Assembly (NCBI GenBank): GCA_949291975.1
Contig: CASEYA010000081.1
Coordinates: 1-10,156 of the forward strand
DNA from: an uncultured Christensenella sp.
GTDB lineage: Bacteria; Bacillota; Clostridia; Christensenellales; UBA1242
Reading direction: 5' to 3'
Length of the DNA stretch: 10,156 nucleotides
Both the position numbers and the translations under genes were made by a program. Below, in pieces: positions 1 through 7,486 of the stretch; the stretch's first letter is position 1; every line of letters begins with the position of its first letter. The notes beneath the pieces were generated by a model. That model saw nothing but the letters and a program-made list of their open reading frames with translations, was not told the DNA's origin and searched no databases.

Positions 1-1
1 G

Positions 2-9
2 CATACTTT
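2..9 (+). promoter_or_regulatory. Possible sigma-E -10 element of spoIVA
   Basis: The octamer CATACTTT lies 28 bases upstream of the spoIVA start codon and resembles the CATAcaNT -10 element of the mother-cell sporulation factor sigma-E. spoIVA is transcribed by sigma-E in Bacillus subtilis, so the site is where one would expect it. The -35 element would lie outside the window, so only half of the promoter can be judged. Confidence 0.4.
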
Positions 10-36
10 TTAATATATCTTAAAAAAGGAGACTTT

Positions 37-1518
37 ATGGAAAGCAAGAATATTTATAAAGACATTGCCACACGCACAAGTGGAGATATATATGTTGGTG
101 TTGTTGGGCCTGTTCGTGTTGGAAAATCTACTTTTATCACACGATTTATGGAGGAGTTTGTCATTCCAAAAATTGCAAACAGCAATTCAAAGGCGTGCGC
201 CATTGATGAACTTCCGCAAAGTGCCGATGGAACAGCAATCATGACAACGCAACCAAAATTTGTGCCAGCAGAAAGTGTGGAGGTGCAAATTGCAGGCAAT
301 ATCAAAATGAATGTTAAAATGATTGATTGTGTGGGCTATTTGATTGAAGGAGCAAATGGACATTTGCAAGATGGCAAGCCAAGAATGGTCAAAACACCTT
401 GGAGCAAGGAAGCCATGCCTTTTGAAGATGCTGCCGAATATGGAACACAAAAAGTTGTAAAAGACCACTCTACCATTGCTATTTTGATGACAACAGACGG
501 TTCTTTTGGGGACATTCCAAGAGAAAACTTTGTTCCTGTTGAAAATCGTTTGGTTCGAGAATTAAAAGAATATCAAAAGCCTTTTGTTATGGTTGTAAAC
601 TCAAAAAATCCAAACGCAGAAAGCACAAAAGAACTTGTTAAAAACCTAGAGAAAAAACATAAAGTTGGTGTTGTTGCTCTTGACGCCACCGTTATGGAAG
701 AAAAAGAGGTTGAAGAGGTTTTCGAAAAAATGCTTAATGAATTTGCACTTGTTGGAATTGAGTTAAAAATGCCAAAATGGTTGACAGCACTTCCATTTAA
801 CAGTGAAATAATAGGCGAAATCAGCAAAGAACTGATAAAAGTTGGCAGTGGAATTGAAAAAATTGGTGATTTTGACAAAAAAACAGTCATGTTCGCCGAT
901 AGCGAAAGATTTGAGCCACTGATGTTTTCAGGAGTGGAACTTGGAAAGGGTAAAATTTTATTTGACCTTGTTCCAAAGGAAAATTTGTTCTACGAGGTTT
1001 TAAGTGCTGAATGTAACATGGAGATAAAAAATGATTTTGACCTTGTGTCTAAAATGAAAGTTCTGTCTGTTGCAAAACAAAAATATGATAAAATGAAAGA
1101 TGCGCTTGACCAAGTTGAAGAAACGGGCTATGGCGTTGTTATTCCTGATGTAAGTGAAATGCAGTTTGAAGAGCCAGAAATTGTAAAGCAGGGCGCAGGC
1201 AGATATGGCGTTCGTTTGCGTGCAACTGCTCCAAGTTTGCACATTATGCGTGTTGATGTTGAAAGTGAAATCAGCCCAATGGTTGGCTCGGAAAAACAAT
1301 CGCAAGATTTGGTTGAATATCTAAGCGAGCAAGGCAAAAACAACCCAAATGGAATTTGGGAAGCAAATATGTTTGGCAAGTCAATGCATCAACTGATGAC
1401 CGAAGGGCTAAGTGGCAAAATCAATGCAATGCCAGTTGAGGCGCAAAAGAAAATGCGAAAAACTTTAACAAGAATTGTAAACGAGGGGAAAGGTGGAATT
1501 ATTTGCATTTTACTTTAA
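37..1518 (+). CDS. spoIVA: Stage IV sporulation protein A, spore coat morphogenetic ATPase
   Basis: SpoIVA polymerises on the outer forespore membrane in an ATP-dependent way and forms the basement layer on which the spore coat is built; SpoVM and SpoVID are its known partners in Bacillus. The 493-residue product almost equals the 492 residues of the B. subtilis protein. The N-terminal P-loop domain shows Walker A GPVRVGKS at residues 24-31, the threonine pair T70-T71 in IMTTQPKF, and the Walker B aspartate D97 in MIDCVG, all at the B. subtilis positions. A GTPase-like NSKNP motif sits at 188-192. The C-terminus ends in the typical GGIICILL. The ATG at 37 has an AAGGAG ribosome site (26-31) five bases upstream. 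The gene looks intact and monocistronic, and it implies that the organism makes or recently made endospores. Confidence 0.98.
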   Translation: MESKNIYKDIATRTSGDIYVGVVGPVRVGKSTFITRFMEEFVIPKIANSNSKACAIDELPQSADGTAIMTTQPKFVPAESVEVQIAGNIKMNVKMIDCVGYLIEGANGHLQDGKPRMVKTPWSKEAMPFEDAAEYGTQKVVKDHSTIAILMTTDGSFGDIPRENFVPVENRLVRELKEYQKPFVMVVNSKNPNAESTKELVKNLEKKHKVGVVALDATVMEEKEVEEVFEKMLNEFALVGIELKMPKWLTALPFNSEIIGEISKELIKVGSGIEKIGDFDKKTVMFADSERFEPLMFSGVELGKGKILFDLVPKENLFYEVLSAECNMEIKNDFDLVSKMKVLSVAKQKYDKMKDALDQVEETGYGVVIPDVSEMQFEEPEIVKQGAGRYGVRLRATAPSLHIMRVDVESEISPMVGSEKQSQDLVEYLSEQGKNNPNGIWEANMFGKSMHQLMTEGLSGKINAMPVEAQKKMRKTLTRIVNEGKGGIICILL

Positions 1519-1656
1519 TAAAAATAAATCATTTTAAAATGAAATATGGTTAATTTTTTAATAATAGTAAATTTTATAAATTTTCATAATTTAAAACAAT
1601 TTTTAAAATTTTATCTTTAAAGAAAGTCGAAAATATCAAACTAAATTTTTTAAAAT

Positions 1657-1690
1657 TACTTTTGCCTTTTTGGCAAAGGTATTTTTGTTT
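1657..1690 (+). terminator. Intrinsic terminator downstream of spoIVA
   Basis: The arms ACTTTTGCC (1658-1666) and GGCAAAGGT (1672-1680) form a nine-pair stem with one G-T wobble around a five-T loop. T1657-A1681 can extend it, and the run TTTTTGTTTT follows directly. It lies about 140 bases after the spoIVA stop, leaving a long untranslated 3' end, and it isolates ftsH from spoIVA transcription. Confidence 0.8.
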
Positions 1691-1780
1691 TAATTTATTT
1701 TTAGCATAAAAAATATATAAAAAGAAAAAATATCTTAATAAAAGTTTATACTTATAGACAAAAAAAGGTTTTAAATATAA

Positions 1781-1809
1781 TTGATTTTTGCATAAGATAG
1801 TGCTATAAT
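1781..1809 (+). promoter_or_regulatory. Sigma-A promoter of ftsH
   Basis: TTGATT (1781-1786) and a perfect TATAAT (1804-1809) are separated by 17 bases. The -10 is preceded by TGC at 1801-1803, giving an extended -10. Transcription would start near 1816, about 27 bases before the GTG start codon, so the leader is very short and carries only the ribosome site. Confidence 0.8.
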
Positions 1810-1831
1810 AGTAAAATCTAATATTATTTGC

Positions 1832-1837
1832 AGGAGG
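1832..1837 (+). promoter_or_regulatory. Ribosome binding site that fixes the ftsH start at GTG 1843
   Basis: A perfect AGGAGG is followed after five bases by GTG at 1843. The longer reading frame from TTG at 1828 would translate the ribosome site itself as its second to fourth codons and has no SD of its own, so GTG is the much better start. Confidence 0.85.
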
Positions 1838-1842
1838 AATTT

Positions 1843-4116
1843 GTGGAGCAAAATAATAATGTTGAACAAAAGAGACAATTTCCGTTTTTTACTGTGCTTC
1901 TCTGTGCTTTTTTGATTATCATTTTAATTATTTCGTTTTGGCCAAGAACGGATAACAAAAAGATAACTCAAAGCGATTTTGACCAAGCAATAAGTGAACA
2001 AATTGTCGCTGGTGTATATTTCTATGGCGATACTGTGCGAGGGGTATATACCGAGGCTTCTGGAAAGAACGAAGTTAGTTTAGAGGATTTTATTGCACAA
2101 AATGGTGGGGTTTATGACTTCTATTTTACTGTTAATGTGTCAGACGATATTGCAACCATTAAAGAAACCATAAGAACCTATAACGAATCAAATGGCGAAG
2201 GTGTTGATATTTGGTATGACGGACAGCAACAGGGTGAAAGTTGGATTTCACAAATTTGGCCATTTATCTATATTGCATTAATCATTGCCATTGCTGTGTT
2301 TATTTTCCGAGCATTCAACAAAATGAGCGGAAAGAACATGGACTTTGGTCGCAACAAGGCTCGTGTAGAAACAAACTTAAAAGTTCGCTTTAAAGATGTT
2401 GCGGGTTGCGAAGAAGAAAAGGTTGAAATGCAAGAAATTGTTGAGTTCTTGAAAAATCCAAAGAAATTCACTGACCTTGGAGCAAGAATTCCAAAAGGCG
2501 TTTTGATGGTTGGACCTCCAGGAACGGGTAAAACCCTTCTTGGAAAGGCAATTGCGGGCGAAGCAGGCGTGCCATTTTTCAGCATCACAGGAAGTGATTT
2601 TGTTGAGATGTTTGTTGGTGTGGGTGCTGCAAGAGTTCGTGATTTGTTTGAAACAGCAAAGAAAAACAGCCCTTGCTTAATCTTTATTGATGAGATTGAT
2701 GCTGTTGGAAGACAGCGTGGCACAGGACTTGGAAACACCAACGACGAGCGTGAACAGACACTTAATCAACTTCTTGTTCAAATGGATGGTTTTGAGTCCA
2801 GCGAAGGCATCATTGTGATTGCTGCAACAAACCGTCCAGATGTGCTTGACCCTGCACTTTTGCGTGCTGGTCGTTTTGACCGCAGAATAACTGTTGGATA
2901 TCCAGATGTTTCTGCTCGTGAGAAGATTTTAAGACTTTATACAAAGGATAAACCAATGGCAAGCAATATAAACTATGCAGGCATTGCTCGCCACTTGGGG
3001 CCGGGAACAACGGGTGCCGACATTGAGAACATCATCAACGAGGCTGCAATTTTGGCTGCTCGTGATGAGCGCTCAATTATCACTCAAAATGACATCATGG
3101 AAGGCATTGTGAAAACAGCAATGGGGCCACAAAAAAGAAGTCATGTTGTAAGTGAAGAAGACAAGAAAAACACCGCATATCACGAAGCAGGCCATGCAAT
3201 CGTGAGCAGAACAAGAAAGAATGTTGAACTAAAAGTTCACGAGGTAAGCATTGTTCCTCGTGGGGTAAGCGGTGGCTACACCATGCCTTCGCCAGAAAAA
3301 GATTTAACTCAGTATACCAAAGAACAACTCATTGACCAAATTGATGTTGCAATGGGTGGTCGTGCAGCAGAATTGATAATTTATAACAGAGTTGCAACTG
3401 GTGCGTCAAATGACATCAAGCAAGCAACAAATCTTGCAAGAAAAATGGTAACAGAATTTGGAATGAGTGCACGCCTTGGTTCTGTTTGCTATTCTGGTGG
3501 GGAAGAACTTTTCCTTGGCAGAGATTTTCAAGCGCACAATAATTTCAGTGAAAAAACAGCCGAAATAATTGATGCAGAAGTTAAAACAATCATAGATAAC
3601 TCTCTTAAATCAGCAATTGACACCTTGGAAAAACACCGCAAAGAACTTGAAACAATGGTTGAAGTTTTAATGGAAAAAGAAACAATCTATTCAACCGAGG
3701 TAGACATGATTCTTGCAGGTAAAAGTGCAAAAGAGGTTATTGATTCCATTAACGAGCGTGAAAAGCAAAAAGAAGAAGAAAACAAACAAGCTCGAGAGGC
3801 AAAAATTGCAAAAGACGAGCAAGAACGAAAGGAAAAAGAAGAGCGTGAACGCATTTTGCGTGAAACAGCAATGATGGCATTCAACAATGCAAACATTGAA
3901 GAGGTTCAAAAGCCAAAACAAGAAGTTGCATCAAAAAAGAGCAGTGAAAAACAAAGTTATGACGCAAAAGAGGTAAAGGCACAGTCAACAGAAGTGCACT
4001 CAACCGAAGTTCAAGATGAAAACACAGCAAACGTTGGCGAAAAGACCATCATAAAAGAAGAGGCAAAAAAGAAGCCGTCAAAAGCAAAAAACAAGCAAAC
4101 AAAAAATGATGAATAA
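1843..4116 (+). CDS. ftsH: ATP-dependent zinc metalloprotease FtsH
   Basis: FtsH is a membrane-bound hexameric AAA+ protease that extracts and degrades misfolded membrane proteins and short-lived regulators. From the GTG start the protein has 757 residues. Order of parts: membrane segment 1 at about 14-33; extracytoplasmic domain to about 135; membrane segment 2 at about 137-157; AAA+ domain with Walker A GPPGTGKT (224-231), pore motif FVG (257-259), Walker B LIFIDEID (279-286) and arginine fingers in GRFDRR (343-348); then the zinc protease domain with HEAGH (447-451) and the third zinc ligand D524 in GASND. After about residue 635 comes a roughly 120-residue tail rich in K, E and Q with coiled-coil character. 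Family members usually have 600-650 residues, so the tail is an extension. The gene is not preceded by tilS and hpt, its usual neighbours in Bacillus. Confidence 0.98.
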   Translation: MEQNNNVEQKRQFPFFTVLLCAFLIIILIISFWPRTDNKKITQSDFDQAISEQIVAGVYFYGDTVRGVYTEASGKNEVSLEDFIAQNGGVYDFYFTVNVSDDIATIKETIRTYNESNGEGVDIWYDGQQQGESWISQIWPFIYIALIIAIAVFIFRAFNKMSGKNMDFGRNKARVETNLKVRFKDVAGCEEEKVEMQEIVEFLKNPKKFTDLGARIPKGVLMVGPPGTGKTLLGKAIAGEAGVPFFSITGSDFVEMFVGVGAARVRDLFETAKKNSPCLIFIDEIDAVGRQRGTGLGNTNDEREQTLNQLLVQMDGFESSEGIIVIAATNRPDVLDPALLRAGRFDRRITVGYPDVSAREKILRLYTKDKPMASNINYAGIARHLGPGTTGADIENIINEAAILAARDERSIITQNDIMEGIVKTAMGPQKRSHVVSEEDKKNTAYHEAGHAIVSRTRKNVELKVHEVSIVPRGVSGGYTMPSPEKDLTQYTKEQLIDQIDVAMGGRAAELIIYNRVATGASNDIKQATNLARKMVTEFGMSARLGSVCYSGGEELFLGRDFQAHNNFSEKTAEIIDAEVKTIIDNSLKSAIDTLEKHRKELETMVEVLMEKETIYSTEVDMILAGKSAKEVIDSINEREKQKEEENKQAREAKIAKDEQERKEKEERERILRETAMMAFNNANIEEVQKPKQEVASKKSSEKQSYDAKEVKAQSTEVHSTEVQDENTANVGEKTIIKEEAKKKPSKAKNKQTKNDE

Positions 4117-4121
4117 TTTGC

Positions 4122-4150
4122 TTGACCTAAACTAAATCTTATTATATAAT
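4122..4150 (+). promoter_or_regulatory. Sigma-A promoter of the membrane-anchored gene at 4188
   Basis: TTGACC (4122-4127) and a perfect TATAAT (4145-4150) lie 17 bases apart, starting six bases after the ftsH stop codon. Transcription would begin near 4157. No terminator lies between ftsH and this promoter, so the downstream gene can be served both by ftsH read-through and by this start. Confidence 0.8.
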
Positions 4151-4187
4151 AAAGAAACATAAGCGAAATTTTAAAAACGAGGAAATT

Positions 4188-4820
4188 ATGAAAACAGGAC
4201 AAATTATAGGCTATATTGGGCTTGCAATAATCAGTGTGCTAATTGTGGTTGTGATTATTTTATCCTTTGTTCCAGTAAAACTTGCGCAAAGTTTTGACAG
4301 ACCAACTGGGCAAATTGCAGTATATAAATATGAAGACAGCACTTTAAGTGTTTATAACATGACAGCAGATGACACAGGTAAGCAAACAGATTTTAACAGC
4401 GTAAACAGTTCTTTTAATGAACTTGGCACATTCACTGTTATGCAATCACTTTTCTATGGTCTTTCTGGCAAGGAAGTTGAAATTAACAAAAGCACAAGTT
4501 CACAAAGCATAAACAGCCTAAAACAACAAACAGGTGGCTATTACATTGAGTTTACGTGGAAAGAAACACAAACACTTTATAACCCAGATGGTTCACAATA
4601 TTTTAACCCAGATGGTCGTGCTGTAACTTATAATAAAATAGGCTTATTTGCTGATAACTCAAACGAAGTTGGAGAATATAAAATCTACATCTATTCCAGT
4701 TCTTCTGGTAGTCCAAGCACAACATCTTCATATTATAACATCACAATTTATGCAAATTTAATCAATCTTTATAATGTTTGTGAAGGTTTTTCAACAGGCT
4801 CATTTGTTGTTCAACCTTAA
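4188..4820 (+). CDS. Membrane-anchored extracytoplasmic protein of unknown function
   Basis: I do not recognise the family. The 210-residue protein begins with a few polar residues and one strongly hydrophobic segment at about 7-29, rich in I, L and V. There is no lipobox cysteine and no clear signal peptidase site, so it is probably a single-pass protein with its C-terminal part outside the cell. That part is rich in S, T, N and Y, has only one cysteine (C198), and contains a short duplicated motif, YNPDG at 131-135 and FNPDG at 139-143. The composition suggests a beta-rich surface domain. GAGGA at 4179-4183 lies four bases before the ATG. The gene has its own promoter and a terminator, but it directly follows ftsH without an intervening terminator, so a link to FtsH is possible though untested. 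Confidence 0.85.
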   Translation: MKTGQIIGYIGLAIISVLIVVVIILSFVPVKLAQSFDRPTGQIAVYKYEDSTLSVYNMTADDTGKQTDFNSVNSSFNELGTFTVMQSLFYGLSGKEVEINKSTSSQSINSLKQQTGGYYIEFTWKETQTLYNPDGSQYFNPDGRAVTYNKIGLFADNSNEVGEYKIYIYSSSSGSPSTTSSYYNITIYANLINLYNVCEGFSTGSFVVQP

Positions 4821-4822
4821 TT

Positions 4823-4848
4823 AAAAAGAGTTTTATAACTCTTTTTTT
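4823..4848 (+). terminator. Intrinsic terminator after the 4188 gene
   Basis: AAAAAGAGTT (4823-4832) pairs perfectly with AACTCTTTTT (4837-4846) around a four-base loop, and the T-run continues to 4848. It starts two bases after the stop codon and would end both the 4188 transcript and any ftsH read-through. Confidence 0.85.
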
Positions 4849-4858
4849 GTTATTTTTA

Positions 4859-4887
4859 TTGCCAAAAGTCTTATAGTGTGTTATAAT
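4859..4887 (+). promoter_or_regulatory. Sigma-A promoter of the structured RNA / ATPase unit
   Basis: TTGCCA (4859-4864) and a perfect TATAAT (4882-4887) have a 17-base spacer. Transcription should start near 4894, about 128 bases before the ATPase start codon. That leaves room for exactly the folded element at 4904-4999. Confidence 0.8.
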
Positions 4888-4893
4888 AATTTC

Positions 4894-4999
4894 AAATTGG
4901 TTACAAGCAAGACTAATTTTACTAAAAATGGGAGCCGCATCACATGGTCGGGAAACTTTGATGCAGTCTTTTTAGTAATTTAATCTTGTTTTTTATTTT
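4894..4999 (+). ncRNA. Unrecognised structured RNA ending in a terminator (small RNA or leader)
   Basis: The transcript from the 4859 promoter can fold into a long closing helix. CAAGA (4908-4912) pairs with TCTTG (4984-4988), a few interrupted A-T pairs follow, and TTACTAAAAA (4919-4928) pairs with TTTTTAGTAA (4969-4978). Inside it, GCATCA (4937-4942) pairs with TGATGC (4959-4964) around a 16-base loop containing GGTCGGGAAACT. The GGGAGCC stretch (4930-4936) and AGTC (4965-4968) flank this inner hairpin. A run of T with one A (4989-4998) follows, so the closing helix is also an intrinsic terminator. The GC-rich core stands out from the AT-rich surroundings. It does not match the conserved cores of SRP RNA, T-box, or the purine, SAM, TPP, preQ1-I, fluoride or cyclic-di-GMP riboswitches as I remember them. 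An ATPase start codon follows 23 bases later, so it may be a leader. Confidence 0.6.
4904..4998 (+). terminator. Terminator helix just upstream of the ATPase start
   Basis: The closing helix of the structured RNA, roughly 20 pairs with small internal mismatches, is followed by TTTTTTATTTT. It would stop transcription before the ribosome site of the ATPase gene unless the helix is prevented from forming. The pairing is weak in GC, but its length and the U-tract make termination plausible. Confidence 0.6.
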
Positions 5000-5021
5000 A
5001 AGCAAAAGGATACTGATAATT

Positions 5022-6794
5022 ATGAAACTAAAACTTTTTAGAGTGCAAAACTTTCGTTCTTTTATTGATTCAGGTTGGATAAGTTGCCAAGATATAACCG
5101 CAATTGCAGGCGTAAACGAGGCGGGAAAAAGTAACCTTTTAAAAGCCCTTTGGAAACTTAAACCAGCTTTTCAGTCTGATAACAGAATTTTACATAACGA
5201 CCTTCCAAGAGACCGCTTTGAAGAACTTATGGAAGCGGATGAATTGCCAGAGTTTATTTCTGCAAAATTCAAGTTGGAACCAAGAGATTTGGCGCTTTTG
5301 AAAAAATATTTTCCAACCTTAAAGCCTTTTGATACCTGTGTTGTATCAAGAACACTTTGTGGAAAATATACCGTTGAAGTTCCAATTACTGTTCCCGCAG
5401 ACAAGGCTCAAAGACTGCACAACTTCATTTTAAAGATTATGCCAGGCTTTATTTATTACAGCAACTATGGAAATTTAGACAGCAACATCTATCTTCCTCA
5501 AATGCTCAGCAAATTCAATAAAAGCGGAGTTAATGCACTTCTGCCAGCCAAAAAGAGAACAATCAAACTTTTGCTTCTCTATGTTGGAATAACCCCAGAA
5601 ATGCTTCGTGAAGATTTACCTCTTTTGTTCAGCAATGCAACCGCATCTCATGTTACAGCTGCACAACTTTTTGCTTTGACACAAAAGAAAGAGGAATATC
5701 AAAAACTTTTTGACCAGGCAGGTGAGAGATTAAGCCGTGAATTTTCACAGATGTGGAGACAGGGTGATTACAAGTTTAAATTCACATTCGAAGGTGACAG
5801 CCTTAGAATTTGGGTCACAGATTCATCTGGCAACAGCGCTCCACTTGAAGAACGCAGTGTTGGAATGCAATGGTTCTTGTCTTTCTTCTTGGTGTTCTCG
5901 CTTGAAAGCAAATTGTTTTATACAAACACCATTTTGCTTCTTGATGAAAGTGGAATGACCTTGCACAGCCTTGCACAACAAGACCTTGTTAGATTTATGG
6001 AAGACCTTTCCAAAAACAATCAAATTATCTATACCACCCATTCAAGTTTTATGATTCCAACATCACAACTAAACCGTGCAAAAATTGTATATAAAGATAA
6101 AAGCGGACACAGCGTTGTATCCAGCGACCTTAAACTTAACGAAGAACATTCAAACGAAGCATCTTTGCTTCCTGTTAAAAGTGCGGTTGGAATTGAACTT
6201 TCTCGCTCAATTCTTTCAAACAGCACACCAATCATTGTTCTAAGCACCGCAGAACAATATTTGCTTACCGCAATCAAAAACTTCTTGTCTGGAAAAGGCA
6301 AGGTTAAGTCGAAAAATGATGTCGTTTTTGTCAGTGCGGGGGTAAATGGTCTAGAAGGAACAGCACAAATTTTGGCTGATGGCCGTTCTTTGCCAAAGGT
6401 ATTCTTAACAGACAGCAATATTTCTGATAAAATGGAAAACTATCTTTTGTCTAAAACATATAAAGACGATGAAGAGAGCATTCTCAAACTTGATGAGTTT
6501 GGTAAGTTCGAAACTTTGGAAGATGTTATTCCATACGAGATTTTTGCAAAGGCTGCAGGAAGTTATTTGATAAGAATTCTTGATTCAAGTTTTGAACTAG
6601 ACACAGGACTTCCTTTTGTTGAACAACTTAGAAGTTATGCAAAAGAAAACAACTATTCATTGCCAGATAATTTCCGTGATGAACTTGCAAAGCGTGTTAA
6701 AACATATATGAACAAAAACTTTGAAGAAATCAAGATAACAAGACAAACAAGAAAATTGTGGCAAAACATAATGGCAAAACTTTTAAGTGAATAA
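5022..6794 (+). CDS. OLD/RecF-like AAA (ABC-type) ATPase with degenerate TOPRIM-like C-terminus
   Basis: The 590-residue protein opens with MKLKLFRVQNFRSF, the usual first strand of SMC/RecF/OLD-type ATPases. Walker A is GVNEAGKSN (30-38), a signature-like ERSVGMQ lies at 277-283, Walker B is ILLLDESG (304-311), and the H-loop histidine is H340 in YTTHSSFM. The region between Walker A and the signature is short, so no long SMC-type coiled coil is present. Residues about 402-465 look like a TOPRIM fold (IIVLSTAEQYLL, then VFLTDSN), but the acidic residues expected in VEGxSD and DxD are replaced. OLD-family nucleases cut DNA with those residues, so nuclease activity is doubtful. The ATG at 5022 is chosen because AAAAGGA (5004-5010) precedes it; a longer TTG start at 4986 would lie inside the terminator. 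It forms a two-gene unit with the 6818 gene. Confidence 0.85.
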   Translation: MKLKLFRVQNFRSFIDSGWISCQDITAIAGVNEAGKSNLLKALWKLKPAFQSDNRILHNDLPRDRFEELMEADELPEFISAKFKLEPRDLALLKKYFPTLKPFDTCVVSRTLCGKYTVEVPITVPADKAQRLHNFILKIMPGFIYYSNYGNLDSNIYLPQMLSKFNKSGVNALLPAKKRTIKLLLLYVGITPEMLREDLPLLFSNATASHVTAAQLFALTQKKEEYQKLFDQAGERLSREFSQMWRQGDYKFKFTFEGDSLRIWVTDSSGNSAPLEERSVGMQWFLSFFLVFSLESKLFYTNTILLLDESGMTLHSLAQQDLVRFMEDLSKNNQIIYTTHSSFMIPTSQLNRAKIVYKDKSGHSVVSSDLKLNEEHSNEASLLPVKSAVGIELSRSILSNSTPIIVLSTAEQYLLTAIKNFLSGKGKVKSKNDVVFVSAGVNGLEGTAQILADGRSLPKVFLTDSNISDKMENYLLSKTYKDDEESILKLDEFGKFETLEDVIPYEIFAKAAGSYLIRILDSSFELDTGLPFVEQLRSYAKENNYSLPDNFRDELAKRVKTYMNKNFEEIKITRQTRKLWQNIMAKLLSE

Positions 6795-6803
6795 TATAAT
6801 TTC

Positions 6804-6811
6804 TAGGGGTG
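6804..6811 (+). promoter_or_regulatory. Ribosome binding site of the 6818 gene
   Basis: TAGGGGTG ends six bases before the ATG at 6818 and lies in the 23-base gap after the ATPase stop codon. It supports separate but coupled translation of the second gene of the unit. Confidence 0.7.
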
Positions 6812-6817
6812 TGTTAA

Positions 6818-7444
6818 ATGGCTGATTTTGATGAGTGCGATATCTTAATAACGGCGGTAACAGATAATCCAAACAAACCAAATCTAAGCATAAAGGGTGT
6901 TTTGTGCGGAGATTTCTATGCTGCAGTTAAATTTGAACTTCCAAAAAAAGAGGATGTTCTTGTTGGCGAATTTATAAAGGGTTTCAGCAAAAATGATGAA
7001 TTTATAAAAACATCAGAAACAATGTATCAAACACCAATGCAAAGAGCAAAAAATGTTTGTAAACTGTCAAATGACCTTTCTTTTGTTGCAGAGCCAATTT
7101 TGGCAGATGATTTTGCAAGCAGGGAAAAGGTAAAAAAACTTCGTGATATATATTGTGAGTTGGGTTTTGCGTTGATGTCACTTTCACGAGATGTTCAACC
7201 ACAAGAGGAATCATGGCAAATTTTGTTAGATACCGTTGTTCGAACACTGAGAAATGATATCAGCGAAGCAAGAATGGATAGCATTGAAATCATGCAACAC
7301 CGAGAAGTCATTCACAAGCCTGTATCAGTAAAAAAGATACAACAATCAGTTAATGACATCAAAAAAGATATTTCTGCATATTCTTTTGTTCTAAATTCAA
7401 AAACAAATAACGCAAAAAATCAAACCAGTCCAACACCAGCATAA
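6818..7444 (+). CDS. Unknown protein encoded directly after the ATPase
   Basis: I do not recognise this 208-residue protein. It has no signal peptide, no membrane segment and no obvious nucleotide or metal motif. The N-terminal half (about 1-95) looks like a mixed alpha/beta domain, with alternating hydrophobic strands such as CDILITAV and DFYAAVKFEL. The middle (about 100-158) is predicted helical and includes a run of leucines and arginines. The C-terminal 25 residues are polar and probably disordered (SKTNNAKNQTSPTPA). Only 23 bases separate it from the ATPase, no terminator lies between them, and a terminator follows at 7487, so both genes are very likely co-transcribed. The ATPase is therefore its most likely functional partner, but the role is unknown. 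Codon use is like that of the neighbours. Confidence 0.85.
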   Translation: MADFDECDILITAVTDNPNKPNLSIKGVLCGDFYAAVKFELPKKEDVLVGEFIKGFSKNDEFIKTSETMYQTPMQRAKNVCKLSNDLSFVAEPILADDFASREKVKKLRDIYCELGFALMSLSRDVQPQEESWQILLDTVVRTLRNDISEARMDSIEIMQHREVIHKPVSVKKIQQSVNDIKKDISAYSFVLNSKTNNAKNQTSPTPA

Positions 7445-7486
7445 TTTTTTATGTTAAATATGTTTGTAATTTTAAGATTTTTCAAC

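Larger units (their letters stand above)
1519..1842. other. AT-rich intergenic region between spoIVA and ftsH
   Basis: These 324 bases hold no convincing gene. The first third is T-rich and contains a perfect 14-base palindrome at 1529-1542 (TCATTTTAAAATGA) with no T-run after it. A terminator hairpin follows at 1657-1690 and the ftsH promoter at 1781-1809. I see nothing else between 1543 and 1656 apart from simple A/T runs. Confidence 0.7.

Noticed and set aside
1529..1542. Perfect 14-base palindrome just after spoIVA as a terminator
   Set aside because: It is nearly all A/T, would leave almost no loop, and is not followed by a T-run; the hairpin at 1657-1690 is far better.
4930..4968. Signal recognition particle RNA or hammerhead ribozyme in the structured element
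   Set aside because: The conserved SRP tip (GGAAGGAAGCAGC-like) and the hammerhead core CTGATGA are both absent.
4986..5021. Longer N-terminus of the ATPase from TTG at 4986
   Set aside because: The extra codons lie in the T-run of the terminator and give a hydrophobic leader without an SD, while ATG at 5022 begins with the usual family sequence.
6795..6800. TATAAT before the 6818 gene as an internal promoter
   Set aside because: The best -35 at 17 bases (TGGCAA) is poor, and the close spacing to the ATPase already explains its expression.
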